A stretch of 35,473 nt of DNA, taken from contig CANQYR010000001.1 in the NCBI GenBank assembly GCA_947628125.1, positions 1 through 35,473 on the forward strand, given 5' to 3'. The notes under the pieces are model-generated. The model was not told the DNA's origin and did no database searches. It was given only the letters and a program-made list of their open reading frames with translations. This stretch comes from an uncultured Bacilli bacterium (GTDB taxonomy: Bacteria > Bacillota_I > Bacilli_A > RF39 > UBA660). A program made the position numbers and the translations under genes. Shown here piece by piece: positions 7,172 through 16,093 of the stretch (its first letter is position 1; each line of letters opens with the position of its first letter).

Positions 7172-7618
7172 CTATGCTTTTTTCTTAAATCCTAAAACAA
7201 TAACCTTAAACAAAATAATAATTATAACTAAACATCCACTAATTACATAAATAGGTAAATTCTTAATCTCCTTTACATCAGAAACATCAGAAACATCAGA
7301 AACCTCATTAAAAACCACCGCATCATCTACCAAATTCTTATAAAAAGTATACTCCTCTTTCTTAACACTACCATCATAAACCTCATAAACAGCCTTTTCT
7401 AAATCCTCTTTTAAAACTACATCTAAACTACTATCAAACAAACTATAATTAGCCTTGATAGTATCTTCTCCCTCCACCAAATAAACCGTATAATAATTAA
7501 CCAAAGGATCAAAAGGAATAGATAACTTACCATTTAAAACCTCAAAATTTTTCATCGTATCTGCCTTAACACTTTCAAAAAACATAAAACAAAAGAAAAA
7601 AAAGAATAACTTTTTCAA
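7172..7618 (-). CDS. Small anchored extracellular protein
   Basis: 148 aa. Signal peptide (FFFFFCFMFFESVKA), an outer region, one membrane helix (about 122-143) and a FKKKA tail. The segment NGKLSIPFDPLVNYYTVYL looks like a cadherin-like beta-sandwich repeat (Cadherin-like type found in Firmicutes surface proteins). Before the helix is a three-times repeated Val-Ser-Asp encoded by a 9-bp tandem repeat. It is 12 bp after hemW and in the same operon. Function unknown. Confidence 0.75.
   Translation of the reverse strand: MKKLFFFFFCFMFFESVKADTMKNFEVLNGKLSIPFDPLVNYYTVYLVEGEDTIKANYSLFDSSLDVVLKEDLEKAVYEVYDGSVKKEEYTFYKNLVDDAVVFNEVSDVSDVSDVKEIKNLPIYVISGCLVIIIILFKVIVLGFKKKA
7275..7301. repeat. Three copies of a 9-bp tandem repeat inside a CDS
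   Basis: ACATCAGAA occurs three times head-to-tail and encodes Val-Ser-Asp three times on the minus strand. Slippage would change linker length without breaking the frame. Confidence 0.9.
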
Positions 7619-7630
7619 ATCCCTAGCCTC

Positions 7631-8713
7631 CTATATCATCTTGAGTAAAATCTCATTCATAATATATAGTTTGTCACCAGGAATAAAAATATATTCTTTT
7701 TTTTGCTTCAATTCCTTACTTTTAAGAAGTGGCTTAAGCGGATAAACACTACCTAAATCCACATCATACTTTCTCTTAAACTCTTCTAAACTAATGCCCT
7801 TTGTCTTTCTAAGACCCAGCATAACTTCATTATCCATAATCTCTTGCTTTGGTAAAATTTTCTCTTCTAACCGAAAATTTTCCTTTAAATACGCTAAAAA
7901 ACTTCTCGTATTAGCATACCTTACCTTATCAACATACCCACAAGCACCAAGCCCAAAACCATAATATTCCTCATTATTCCAATAGCCTAAATTATGAATA
8001 CACTCCTTATTCTTCTTTGCAAAATTACTAACCTCATAATGATTAAAACCACTTCTAATTAAAGTATCAACAATCGTCTCATACATCAAATACTCATCAT
8101 CTTCATCAATTAAAGGAATATTATTAACCTTCAAAAGCGTATGATCTTCTAACTGCAGACTATAAGTACTAATATGATCAGGCTTTAACTTCAAAAACAA
8201 CTTCAAATCTTTTCTTAAATCATCTAAACTTTCATTATAAAAACCATAAATCAAATCCAAATTAATATTATTAAAACCTAAACTCCTTGCCAAAGCAATC
8301 TTTTCCTTTGCCTCAAGAAAAGTATGACTTCTTCCCATTAAATCTAATAAATGGGGCTGAAAACTTTGAATACCAATACTTAAACGTGTCACATTATAAA
8401 ACTTCAAAAGCTTCAAAAAATTCATATTTATATCCGCCAAATTACATTCAAAAGTAAACTCAATATTCTTCATCTTATTTAACTTCTTAGTCAAATTAAG
8501 CAAAAATTCTAACTCCTCTAAAGATAAAGATGAAGGACTTCCGCCACCTATATAAATTGATCTTATATCCTCACCCATATAATAATTATCAATCTCCAAA
8601 GCTAACTTTTTCAAATACATCTTTGCCCACTTAGAATCATAAAATAACTTACAAAAATCACAATATGAACAAATGCTTTTACAAAAGGGAACATGAATAT
8701 AAACACCTTTCAT
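7631..8713 (-). CDS. hemW: HemW-type radical SAM heme chaperone
   Basis: 360 aa. Radical SAM cluster motif C11-x3-C15-x2-C18 in FCKSICSYCDFCK, a SAM-binding IYIGGGSPS, IQSFQ, and the HemW-specific C-terminal HNLGYWNNEEYYGFGLGA (HNxxYW). The family inserts heme into target proteins and was formerly called HemN-like coproporphyrinogen oxidase. Because it keeps the HemW features rather than those of true HemN, the heme-chaperone role is preferred. It heads a four-gene operon. In Bacillus it lies next to lepA; here three HTH genes separate them. Confidence 0.9.
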   Translation of the reverse strand: MKGVYIHVPFCKSICSYCDFCKLFYDSKWAKMYLKKLALEIDNYYMGEDIRSIYIGGGSPSSLSLEELEFLLNLTKKLNKMKNIEFTFECNLADINMNFLKLLKFYNVTRLSIGIQSFQPHLLDLMGRSHTFLEAKEKIALARSLGFNNINLDLIYGFYNESLDDLRKDLKLFLKLKPDHISTYSLQLEDHTLLKVNNIPLIDEDDEYLMYETIVDTLIRSGFNHYEVSNFAKKNKECIHNLGYWNNEEYYGFGLGACGYVDKVRYANTRSFLAYLKENFRLEEKILPKQEIMDNEVMLGLRKTKGISLEEFKRKYDVDLGSVYPLKPLLKSKELKQKKEYIFIPGDKLYIMNEILLKMI

Positions 8714-8735
8714 TTAAACGCCTCCCTAACAAAAC

Positions 8736-8763
8736 ATTATAGCAAAAATTTTTAAACTTTAAA
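8736..8763 (-). promoter_or_regulatory. Probable promoter of the hemW operon
   Basis: A perfect TATAAT (8736-8741) with a weak TTTAAA (8758-8763) at 16 bp, 22 nt before the hemW start. The -10 is good and the -35 poor. Confidence 0.5.
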
Positions 8764-8791
8764 ATACAGCTTGACAAATACTTGCCAAAAC

Positions 8792-8815
8792 AAAAAAAAG
8801 GATTAAATCCTCCTT
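8792..8815 (-). terminator. Intrinsic terminator after the 410-aa HTH gene
   Basis: GAGGAT-TTA-ATCCTT hairpin (one G-U pair) followed by a run of eight T on the minus strand. It includes the stop codon of the gene (8803-8805). Confidence 0.75.
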
Positions 8816-10035
8816 CTTGTATAAATATAACCATTTTGACTATTAAATTTGCTAATCTTTTCATTTTCTTCCCCTAAATAATGATTACACAAACAAATTA
8901 AACTATCATTATTAAAAGGCATCTGATAATAAGGAATAGCATATTTCCTTCGAAAATTAGCCACCAAAAGTTTCTCTTTCTCATTCATACTTCCTATACT
9001 AATTTTCTTTTTAACAAGCGCCTGATAATCAATATCAAATATCTCCCGCAAAATATTACATGCCCTAGCCTTATTCTTAACCTTCGATCTTTTATAATCC
9101 GCATATAAAATCATTGCATAATTAAAATTACCACTTTCCCTAGACACACTTGTCATTAAATACTTAAGAGCATTTACATAAACAAACCCATGTTTTTTTG
9201 CCTCAAATAACATTCCATTTAAAACCGCATCTTCCGTATCTTTAATTAATAAAGAAAGCTCATAAATACTAATCTTAGTCGTAAAAAGAAAATGTAACCA
9301 AAAATTAGTCTTATCCTTCCATGCATAATTAACCTTTGTTGAATAAGAAATAGTAGTTTTATTATCTCTTTTATTCCATAAACTTAAAAACTCATCCTTT
9401 AAATACGCCAAATTATTATCAAGAACATGATACCTATCAGTACAAGTAGATATTCTTGAAATAGCTGCCGATGAAATATCATTTCGTAAAGCATAATCCT
9501 TAATAGTTAAATTTAAATGAAAACTATCTAAAAAATCCCTAACAAAATTCATATATTTTACCCGAAAATAATAATCCTGCAATAACTTTGACTCACAAAA
9601 TTCTTCAACATTAACATTAGGATATTTCTTCTTTAAAAAATCAACATGATCTAAAACAATATTAATATCAATTGGCCTATTAATAATTTTTTGGGCCAAT
9701 AAATACTTCCCTGGATCATAATATAAACAATACTTATTATTTAACTCCTTCAAAAGCTTTTTCAAATCATAAACCTTAACATTCTTCATAATTGCAATCT
9801 CTAATAAAGAATAACCCCTACTTAATAACATAACCACATCATCAAGTAAATCCTTATCAATAATTGTTCCCTTAGCTAAAGACTGCTCCATCAAAATACA
9901 ATTATACTTAACATTATCAGTAACCTTTAACTTTTCTAATACTTTCCTAACTGCAAAAATAGAAGTATTTAATAAATCTGAAATAACATTTACACTTTTA
10001 CCTTGCTCTGCTAAAGCAATTATTTCCTCATCCAT
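8803..10035 (-). CDS. Multi-HTH protein A (SpoIIID-like units, unknown family)
   Basis: 410 aa, no membrane segment. It contains successive helix-turn-helix-like units: residues about 4-38 (LAEQGKSVNVISDLLNTSIF), 65-95 (LSRGYSLLEIAIMKNVKV), 170-215 (NLTIKDYALRNDISSAAISR followed by NNLAYLKDEFLSLWNKR) and about 240-275. The HTH-plus-helix pattern resembles SpoIIID, a small sporulation DNA-binding protein. The C-terminal 100 residues (YAIPYYQMPF) are shared with protein B. Start ATG 10033-10035 has SD AGAGGT and is 4 bp after protein B, so the two are cotranscribed. It is probably a DNA-binding regulator, but the target is unknown. I know of no named family with this layout. Confidence 0.75.
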   Translation of the reverse strand: MDEEIIALAEQGKSVNVISDLLNTSIFAVRKVLEKLKVTDNVKYNCILMEQSLAKGTIIDKDLLDDVVMLLSRGYSLLEIAIMKNVKVYDLKKLLKELNNKYCLYYDPGKYLLAQKIINRPIDINIVLDHVDFLKKKYPNVNVEEFCESKLLQDYYFRVKYMNFVRDFLDSFHLNLTIKDYALRNDISSAAISRISTCTDRYHVLDNNLAYLKDEFLSLWNKRDNKTTISYSTKVNYAWKDKTNFWLHFLFTTKISIYELSLLIKDTEDAVLNGMLFEAKKHGFVYVNALKYLMTSVSRESGNFNYAMILYADYKRSKVKNKARACNILREIFDIDYQALVKKKISIGSMNEKEKLLVANFRRKYAIPYYQMPFNNDSLICLCNHYLGEENEKISKFNSQNGYIYTRRRI

Positions 10036-10039
10036 AACA

Positions 10040-11308
10040 TTACCTCTTCATTCTATAATATTTTCGTGACTCATTTATATTAAACTCAAACACATCTTCC
10101 AAACCATCGGCATAAAAAGCACAATAAGCCTGCAAATCTTTCCGATAAAATGGCATCCATCTACCCGGAATTGCATACTTAACCCAATGATGCGCAACAA
10201 TCTTTTTCTCATCATCACTCATCATCCTTATCGATTTTTTACTTTCCACTAACCTTTTATAATCAGTATCCATAACCTTATCATACATCTTCTTAGCAAG
10301 AGGTAAATTTGCCTTTCTAGCTAAAACATACTTCTTCCAAAATAACTGAGCCTTTTTCAAATTCTCCTCATCATACTCACTATAAGCAAGCGCATAATTT
10401 AAAGCATGCTCGTAAATTTTACTTTCCTTACCAACTTCCAAAAGCATCTTCCTTTTAAACGTCTCTTTATCCTCAATTTGTAAAAACATCATCAATTGCT
10501 CCAAAGATAAAGAAAACTCCCGCATAAAACTTACCCAAAACTTAACATTTTTCATAGCCTTTGTAATCTTTTCATCACATTTTTTACTATCAATGCCCTC
10601 AAAACTATGCCGATCGTTTATCCTTTTAAGCCTTGCCTCTTCAAATAAAGCCTTAATTTTTAAAGCCTCATCCCCATACATACACTTTAAAAACTGATGC
10701 TTATCCTTCATTAACAAAATATTAGTAATCGTCTCAAAACTAACATCACAATATAAAGCCAAATCCTTAGGCCCAATCAAAGGATTAGCTAAAAATAGTT
10801 CCACCATCTTACCATAACTAAGCCACTTCTTAAACATCCTTAATAAATTACAATTAAACTTTTCTTTATTAACAAAATTATATTCATCCTCTAATTTACT
10901 AAGCTTTTTCATTAAAACGCCATAATCTTGTTTATCATTTAAACTAATAGCCTTCTTTAACTTATCATATAAACACTTATCATCTTTTTCCAAATAACTT
11001 AAATGCTTATTAATATAACTTATCGAACTATCCGTTAAAACTGCCACTTCAAGCAAAGTATAACCATTTAAAACCTTATCAACTAACAATAACAAAAAAT
11101 CCTTATCATAAATAACCATATTATTAAGACCCATTGCAAAAATAATTTGATTGTACAAAAAAGGATTATAATGTTTACTTTTAGGCATATTCAAAAGCCT
11201 TAAATTATAATTAACCACACAAGCATCAACATCAAGTTCTAAAGCAATTTCATTTTTTTTCATCCCAAGTAAGCCTAGCCTTACAACCTCATCAAAATAA
11301 TAATCCAT
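10040..11308 (-). CDS. Multi-HTH protein B (paralogue of A)
   Basis: 422 aa. Same layout as protein A: an N-terminal HTH (GMKKNEIALELDVDACVVN), a second unit (VLNGYTLLEVAVLTDSSIS, matching the GYSLLEIA of A), a third (NPLIGPKDLALYCDVSFE followed by DEALKIKALFEEARLKR), a fourth around residues 262-290 (SLSLEQLMMFLQIEDKETF) and the shared C-terminus (DTDYKRLVES, then VKYAIPGRWMPF). It starts 28 nt downstream of a perfect-consensus promoter with a G-rich SD (GAGGGGG). This gene and A form a two-gene operon that ends at a terminator. Paralogy with A is clear by eye; the function is not known. Confidence 0.75.
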   Translation of the reverse strand: MDYYFDEVVRLGLLGMKKNEIALELDVDACVVNYNLRLLNMPKSKHYNPFLYNQIIFAMGLNNMVIYDKDFLLLLVDKVLNGYTLLEVAVLTDSSISYINKHLSYLEKDDKCLYDKLKKAISLNDKQDYGVLMKKLSKLEDEYNFVNKEKFNCNLLRMFKKWLSYGKMVELFLANPLIGPKDLALYCDVSFETITNILLMKDKHQFLKCMYGDEALKIKALFEEARLKRINDRHSFEGIDSKKCDEKITKAMKNVKFWVSFMREFSLSLEQLMMFLQIEDKETFKRKMLLEVGKESKIYEHALNYALAYSEYDEENLKKAQLFWKKYVLARKANLPLAKKMYDKVMDTDYKRLVESKKSIRMMSDDEKKIVAHHWVKYAIPGRWMPFYRKDLQAYCAFYADGLEDVFEFNINESRKYYRMKR

Positions 11309-11336
11309 AAAAAAACCCCCTCGTTTTCTACGGCAT

Positions 11337-11365
11337 ATTATAAATTAATTAAAAATAAGTGTCAA
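11337..11365 (-). promoter_or_regulatory. Perfect consensus promoter of the HTH B-A operon
   Basis: TTGACA (11360-11365), 17 bp, TATAAT (11337-11342), 28 nt before the start of protein B. This is the only pair in the window with exact consensus at both boxes, which suggests strong vegetative expression. Confidence 0.88.
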
Positions 11366-11372
11366 GAAAAAC

Positions 11373-12008
11373 TTATAACCGCTGCCGATGCGAGGCAAAA
11401 ACCTTATCTAGCTCATCTTGTAAATCTAAATCACCAATAGCCTTTACATTTTCATACAAAGTCGATACTGGAATATCATACTTCATACTTGTCTCAATCA
11501 AAGTCGCATTAAAATCAATAATATGATAAGCAAGGCGCCTTATATCTTCTAAAGACCTAATCCTTCCCCGAGTACCCATTTGTCCACCTAACTTAACAAA
11601 CATCTTGGCATATTTACTCCGAATTTTATCTAACTCATTACTAAGCTCTAAATCATAAAACAAATGCTTTTCATCCTTCAAAGCCCTTAAATACTTGTGA
11701 ACCAAACTCTCACTAACATCATTTCTTAAAGCTACATCTAAAACAGGATACCCCATCTTTAAATCACTAACAATACTATCTAACAAATCCTTATCAAAAA
11801 ACTCCCCAAACTTAGCCTCTCTAATAAACATAATTGCCTCAGCCTTATCTTTATCATAAAAAATACTAGTCTCATCACTTAACTTACTAATATACTCACT
11901 AACCGTTCTTTTAGAAACTAATTCCTTTTCCATAATCTGACCAACGCTTAAACCAGCTAATGCATCTTCTATAACCTTGTTAAACTTTTCCTTATCAAAT
12001 TTTCCCAT
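11373..12008 (-). CDS. Triple SpoIIID-like HTH protein C
   Basis: 211 aa made of three units of about 55-65 residues: 10-65 (VGQIMEKELVSKRTVSEYIS), 75-135 (GYPVLDVALRNDVSESLVHK, then LSNELDKIRSKY) and 155-211 (ATLIETSMKYDIPVSTLYEN, then LDLQDELDKVFASHRQR). The third unit closely recalls SpoIIID in order and spacing: an HTH with a V-S-T pattern, then L-x2-E-L-x2-V-F-x2-H-R. It lacks the YAIP...MPF C-terminus of A and B. It starts 2 bp after the lepA stop, so it is read from the lepA promoter. It is probably a DNA-binding regulator; a sporulation role is inference from SpoIIID resemblance and the nearby spore genes. Confidence 0.75.
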   Translation of the reverse strand: MGKFDKEKFNKVIEDALAGLSVGQIMEKELVSKRTVSEYISKLSDETSIFYDKDKAEAIMFIREAKFGEFFDKDLLDSIVSDLKMGYPVLDVALRNDVSESLVHKYLRALKDEKHLFYDLELSNELDKIRSKYAKMFVKLGGQMGTRGRIRSLEDIRRLAYHIIDFNATLIETSMKYDIPVSTLYENVKAIGDLDLQDELDKVFASHRQRL

Positions 12009-12010
12009 AA

Positions 12011-13813
12011 TTACTTCTCCTCACTACTTAAAACCGCTAAAAAAGCTTCCTTAGGTACCATTACATTACCAATACTCTTCATCCGTTTTTTTCCTTCCTT
12101 TTGCTTTTCCAAAAGTTTTTTCTTCCGCGTAATATCCCCGCCATAACACTTAGCTAACACATTCTTCCGCATAGCCATAATATTTTCCCGTGCAATTACC
12201 TTACTACCAATCATCGCCTGAATTGGTACCACAAATAATTGCCTTGGAATTACTTCCTTTAACTTCTTTGTTATCAATAAAGCTCTTTGATACGCCAAAT
12301 CCTTGTGCACAATCAAAGACAAACAATCAATTACATCACCATTAAGTAAAATCTTCATCAACACCAAATTACTAGCCTTATAACCAATAAACTCATAATC
12401 AAAAGAAGCATAACCTTTTGTATAACTTTTTAACTTATCAAAAAAATCATAAACTATCTCCGATAAAGGAAGCTCATAATGAATATTAACCCTAGCCTCA
12501 TCAATATAATCCATCATCTTATAAATACCCCTTTTGTTTTGACAAAGCTCCATTATAGACCCAATATACTCCTTAGGCACAATAATATTTGTCAAAATAT
12601 AAGGCTCCTTAATTTCCTTAATCTTAACCGCATCGGGCATATCATTAGGATTATTAACCAAACACATTTTCCCATTAGTTAAATAAACTTCATAACTAAC
12701 ACTAGGATTAGTCGCAATAACAGAAATAAAAAACTCTCTTTCTAGCCTTTCAATAATAATATCCATATGTAAAAGCCCTAAAAAACCAACCCTAAAACCA
12801 AAACCTAAAGCCTCACTTGACTCAAGTTCAAAACTTAAAGCCGCATCATTTAACTTTAACTTCATAAGCGCTTCTTTTAAAGCCTCAAACTTATTAGGTT
12901 CCAAAGGAAAAATACCCGAATACACCATAGGCTTCATCTTCTTATAACCAACAATTGCTAAAGAAGCTTTATTATTAACTAACGTTATCGTATCCCCAAC
13001 TTCAAACCCAGAAATATCCTTAATAGATGCACAAATATAACCAACATCCCCACTTTTTAAAACATCAACTTTTTTCTCCTTCGGCGTATGAATAAACAAA
13101 TCCGTTACAATAGAAGCCTTACCACTAGCCATTAATAAAATCTCATCTTTAACCTTTACCTTACCTTCTACAACCTTAATTAACCCAACTACCCCCTTAT
13201 AAGGATCAAAATAACTGTCAAAAATAAGCGAACGAAGCGGTTCATCATCTTTTTTTAAAGGTGGCTTAATTTTTTTAATAATTGCCTCTAATAAAGAAGA
13301 TATTCCCTCACCCGTCTTACCACTAGTTAAAATAATATCTTCCCTCTTAAAACCAAGAACCCTAACTAACTCATCTTCCACCTTTGAAATATTAGCATTA
13401 GGTAAATCAATCTTATTAATAACCGGGATAATATTTAAATCCGCTTCCATTGCCAAATACAAATTAGCTAACGTCTGCGCCTCAATTCCTTGCGAAGCAT
13501 CAACAACTAAAATCGCTCCCTCACAAGCCGCTAAAGATCTACTAACCTCATAAGAAAAATCGACATGCCCTGGAGTATCAATTAAATTTAATAAATACTT
13601 TTCCTTCTCATACTCATAAGTTAAACTAACAGCATTAAGCTTAATAGTTATTCCTCTTTCTCTTTCCAAATCCATATTATCTAATAATTGATCCCGCATC
13701 TCAAAATTCGAAACAGATCCTGTATATTCCAAAATACGATCTGCTAAAGTACTTTTACCATGATCAATATGCGCGATAATCGAAAAATTCCGAATATTCT
13801 CCTGCTTAATCAT
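12011..13813 (-). CDS. lepA: Elongation factor 4 (LepA)
   Basis: 600 aa, the usual LepA length. The GTPase domain has IIAHIDHGKSTLADRI (P-loop), RGITIK (switch I), DTPGHVDF and NKIDLP. EF-G-like domains follow, and the LepA-specific C-terminal domain carries KCYGGDITRKKKLLEKQKEG. It is a ribosome-associated GTPase that back-translocates or rescues stalled ribosomes. It has its own promoter (13831-13859) and SD GGTGAG, and is followed 2 bp later by HTH protein C. The position downstream of gpr-spoIIP is as in Bacillus, apart from the three genes inserted between. Confidence 0.97.
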   Translation of the reverse strand: MIKQENIRNFSIIAHIDHGKSTLADRILEYTGSVSNFEMRDQLLDNMDLERERGITIKLNAVSLTYEYEKEKYLLNLIDTPGHVDFSYEVSRSLAACEGAILVVDASQGIEAQTLANLYLAMEADLNIIPVINKIDLPNANISKVEDELVRVLGFKREDIILTSGKTGEGISSLLEAIIKKIKPPLKKDDEPLRSLIFDSYFDPYKGVVGLIKVVEGKVKVKDEILLMASGKASIVTDLFIHTPKEKKVDVLKSGDVGYICASIKDISGFEVGDTITLVNNKASLAIVGYKKMKPMVYSGIFPLEPNKFEALKEALMKLKLNDAALSFELESSEALGFGFRVGFLGLLHMDIIIERLEREFFISVIATNPSVSYEVYLTNGKMCLVNNPNDMPDAVKIKEIKEPYILTNIIVPKEYIGSIMELCQNKRGIYKMMDYIDEARVNIHYELPLSEIVYDFFDKLKSYTKGYASFDYEFIGYKASNLVLMKILLNGDVIDCLSLIVHKDLAYQRALLITKKLKEVIPRQLFVVPIQAMIGSKVIARENIMAMRKNVLAKCYGGDITRKKKLLEKQKEGKKRMKSIGNVMVPKEAFLAVLSSEEK

Positions 13814-13830
13814 AAACTCACCTAAAAACC

Positions 13831-13859
13831 ATTATACATAAAAAAAAGTTTTAAGTCAA
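13831..13859 (-). promoter_or_regulatory. SigA-type promoter of lepA
   Basis: TTGACT (13854-13859), 17 bp, TATAAT (13831-13836), in the 49-bp gap between the GroEL-like gene and lepA. Confidence 0.85.
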
Positions 13860-13862
13860 AAA

Positions 13863-15377
13863 CTATAAAACCATCTTATCATTATCTAAAGACTCATTAA
13901 CAACTAAATAAGAAGTAGAAAATAAAACACTCGCCATCGCACAAGAAGCTTCTAAAGCCTTCTTTAAAACCACATAATCATCTAAAATAAACGTCTCATT
14001 AAAGCCTTCCCAAACCTTTTTGTCATAATTATAGACATAATTAAAATTCCTACTCTTTGCCTCTTTCGCATAATAATCACCATCTAAACCTAAATTCTCC
14101 ATAATTTGCTTAAAAGGCCTAGTCAAAGCATAACAAAGTATTTCATAACCATCATTTTTTCCAAAGATGTTATCACTAATAGAAAGCAAACTAACACCCT
14201 CACCAAGTAATATACCCTCATGTGCAAAACTAATAGCTTCCAAAGCATCAATTGCCCGCATTAACTTTTCCTTTCTAATCGTCTTAGTTAAACCCCCAAT
14301 CAAAACTCTAGCTGAAAGACAATTAATATTGCTTATTCTCTCATCTAATAACTCCTTTTCATAAGAACTCAAAGCTTTTTTTTCTAAAGTCCTTATATAT
14401 CTTTTAACCTGCCCTTTATCTTTTTTAAACCTTATAATTGTCTCATCCAAATTACCCTCAATTGCTAAAGCCTGACCTAAAGAACTAAAACTACCATCAC
14501 CTGTAAGACTAGCATCTAGTAAAAAAGCCAAATCATTTAAAATTTCCTTTCGCTTCTTAGCATAATCAGTATTTAAAACCAAACAAATCTTTCCCCCATT
14601 TAAATTTATTTCTCTTACTTGATTAATAACTTCCTCACTAAAAAAATTAGCCATAATAACTAAACTAGCTTTGGACTTTAATACGCTATTTATCGCATCC
14701 GCACAAAAATTTAAATCATCAACATCTCTATCTAAAAGCAAAACATAAGGGTTTAAAAACTCATAACTATTACTAGTTCCAAGTAAAAAACTAGAACAAA
14801 GACCACAAGGCACTACATAACCATTTATAAAACTTACACTACACTTTTCCTCACCTTCTAAAATCTTAATTCCCCCTTTATTTAAAACCTTAGTATAAGC
14901 CTTAAAAATACACCTACCTATTTCCTCATCATTAGCAGCATTAATAGCAATTTTTAACAAATCTTTTTTTAAAGGCTTAACAAGAAGAGTTTTTAATCTA
15001 TCCAAAACCAAAGATAAAGCCTCATTAAGTTCATTCTTTAAAACCACTCCATTTTTACCACTTTTAATTAAAGAAATACCCTTAACCATCAAAGCCTTAA
15101 ACAAAACAAGCGTTGTTGTCGTTCCATCACCTACCTCCAAATCAACCTTCAAACTTGCTTCCTTACATAAACTTAAAATCGAATTAATGACCTCATCACA
15201 ACTATTAATACACTTAGCAATACTAACACCATCATTAGTCACAAAAGGACTTGCAAAATCACTTATAATTACATCCTTTCCCATTGGTCCTAAAGTAGAA
15301 CTAACCGGATCACACAAAAGCAAAACCGCATCTAAAATATTATCTAGTAATGCATCACCACCAACAACTTTTTTCAT
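13863..15377 (-). CDS. Divergent GroEL-like (type I chaperonin family) protein
   Basis: 504 aa against about 540 for GroEL. The equatorial ATPase parts are kept: STLGPMGKDVI (26-36), TNDGVSIA, GDGTTTT (83-89, D84 equivalent to GroEL D87) and the helix with D377 in AIDALEA (equivalent to D398). The usual GGGVAL is GEGVSL here, the apical domain is short and diverged, and the GGM tail is missing. No groES is adjacent. It overlaps the upstream DUF4130 gene by 4 bp (ATGA, SD GGGTGAT) and so is coupled to a putative DNA-repair pair. It probably hydrolyses ATP and may assemble into a ring; its client is unknown. Whether it is the cell's only chaperonin cannot be told here. Confidence 0.85.
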   Translation of the reverse strand: MKKVVGGDALLDNILDAVLLLCDPVSSTLGPMGKDVIISDFASPFVTNDGVSIAKCINSCDEVINSILSLCKEASLKVDLEVGDGTTTTLVLFKALMVKGISLIKSGKNGVVLKNELNEALSLVLDRLKTLLVKPLKKDLLKIAINAANDEEIGRCIFKAYTKVLNKGGIKILEGEEKCSVSFINGYVVPCGLCSSFLLGTSNSYEFLNPYVLLLDRDVDDLNFCADAINSVLKSKASLVIMANFFSEEVINQVREINLNGGKICLVLNTDYAKKRKEILNDLAFLLDASLTGDGSFSSLGQALAIEGNLDETIIRFKKDKGQVKRYIRTLEKKALSSYEKELLDERISNINCLSARVLIGGLTKTIRKEKLMRAIDALEAISFAHEGILLGEGVSLLSISDNIFGKNDGYEILCYALTRPFKQIMENLGLDGDYYAKEAKSRNFNYVYNYDKKVWEGFNETFILDDYVVLKKALEASCAMASVLFSTSYLVVNESLDNDKMVL

Positions 15378-16093
15378 TTACAATCACCCATTTCTATAAT
15401 ATTTTTCCAATACTTCTTTGGCATAAAACGCATCTGACATATTGCATTTTCTCTTTCCTTAATACTAATCGTCTTAAAAAATACCTTCCATAAATCACTA
15501 ACATCTTTTTCAACAGCAGAAAAAGTCTTATTAATATCATCTAAAGAACAATTAATAAAGTAAGAACGCCCTTCATAATATATCAAAGCTAAATGCCTTA
15601 ATTCATCATAAATTATCCAATTTTCCTTTTTAAAACGCCTTTCAAAATGACTAGCTAAATAATATATTACATTATTACTAGGAGCAAAAGTGGCAAACAA
15701 AAAACCACTTTCTAACTGTCTAAACCTTAAAAAACCCTTCATCTTATGTGCTTCATGTAAAACATTTTTCCTAAGCTTTAAAGCTAAATTTACACAATTT
15801 AAATATCGAAAATTTAAAACCTTAATTCCATACTTACGATAATTTAATAACAAATAATAAATTACCAACTCCTTGCCTTTATAATCCGCTAAAAAAATGC
15901 TAAAACAAAGATTCTTTATCCTCGAATCTAAACAAACATTTCCCATCCTAACCTTATAAGGCTTAGAAAATAAATCCCTAACATAATCTTTTTCTACAAC
16001 AATATCATATGGCTTAATGCTCTTTGTAATTAACACATCAACTGTCCTTAATAAATGTTTAAAAGAACCATCATACAAATACACATTATTCAT
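15374..16093 (-). CDS. DUF4130 protein, partner of the radical-SAM DNA-repair protein
   Basis: 239 aa. The N-terminus (VYLYDGSFKHLLRTV) and C-terminus (RFMPKKYWKNIIEM) match the TIGR03915/DUF4130 family, which is almost always next to the TIGR03916 radical-SAM protein and is thought to act on DNA. It overlaps the upstream radical-SAM gene by 8 bp and the downstream GroEL-like gene by 4 bp. The reaction of the pair is not established. The family match is from memory of these end motifs. Confidence 0.85.
   Translation of the reverse strand: MNNVYLYDGSFKHLLRTVDVLITKSIKPYDIVVEKDYVRDLFSKPYKVRMGNVCLDSRIKNLCFSIFLADYKGKELVIYYLLLNYRKYGIKVLNFRYLNCVNLALKLRKNVLHEAHKMKGFLRFRQLESGFLFATFAPSNNVIYYLASHFERRFKKENWIIYDELRHLALIYYEGRSYFINCSLDDINKTFSAVEKDVSDLWKVFFKTISIKERENAICQMRFMPKKYWKNIIEMGDCK

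Noticed and set aside
8764..8790. TTGACAAATACTTGCCAAA near-repeat on the plus strand as a divergent promoter
   Set aside because: No -10 at the right distance and no plus-strand gene follows.
8679..8864. Minus-strand ORF of 61 codons across the HTH-A end and hemW start
   Set aside because: It spans a terminator and promoter, overlaps two real genes and has no recognisable content.
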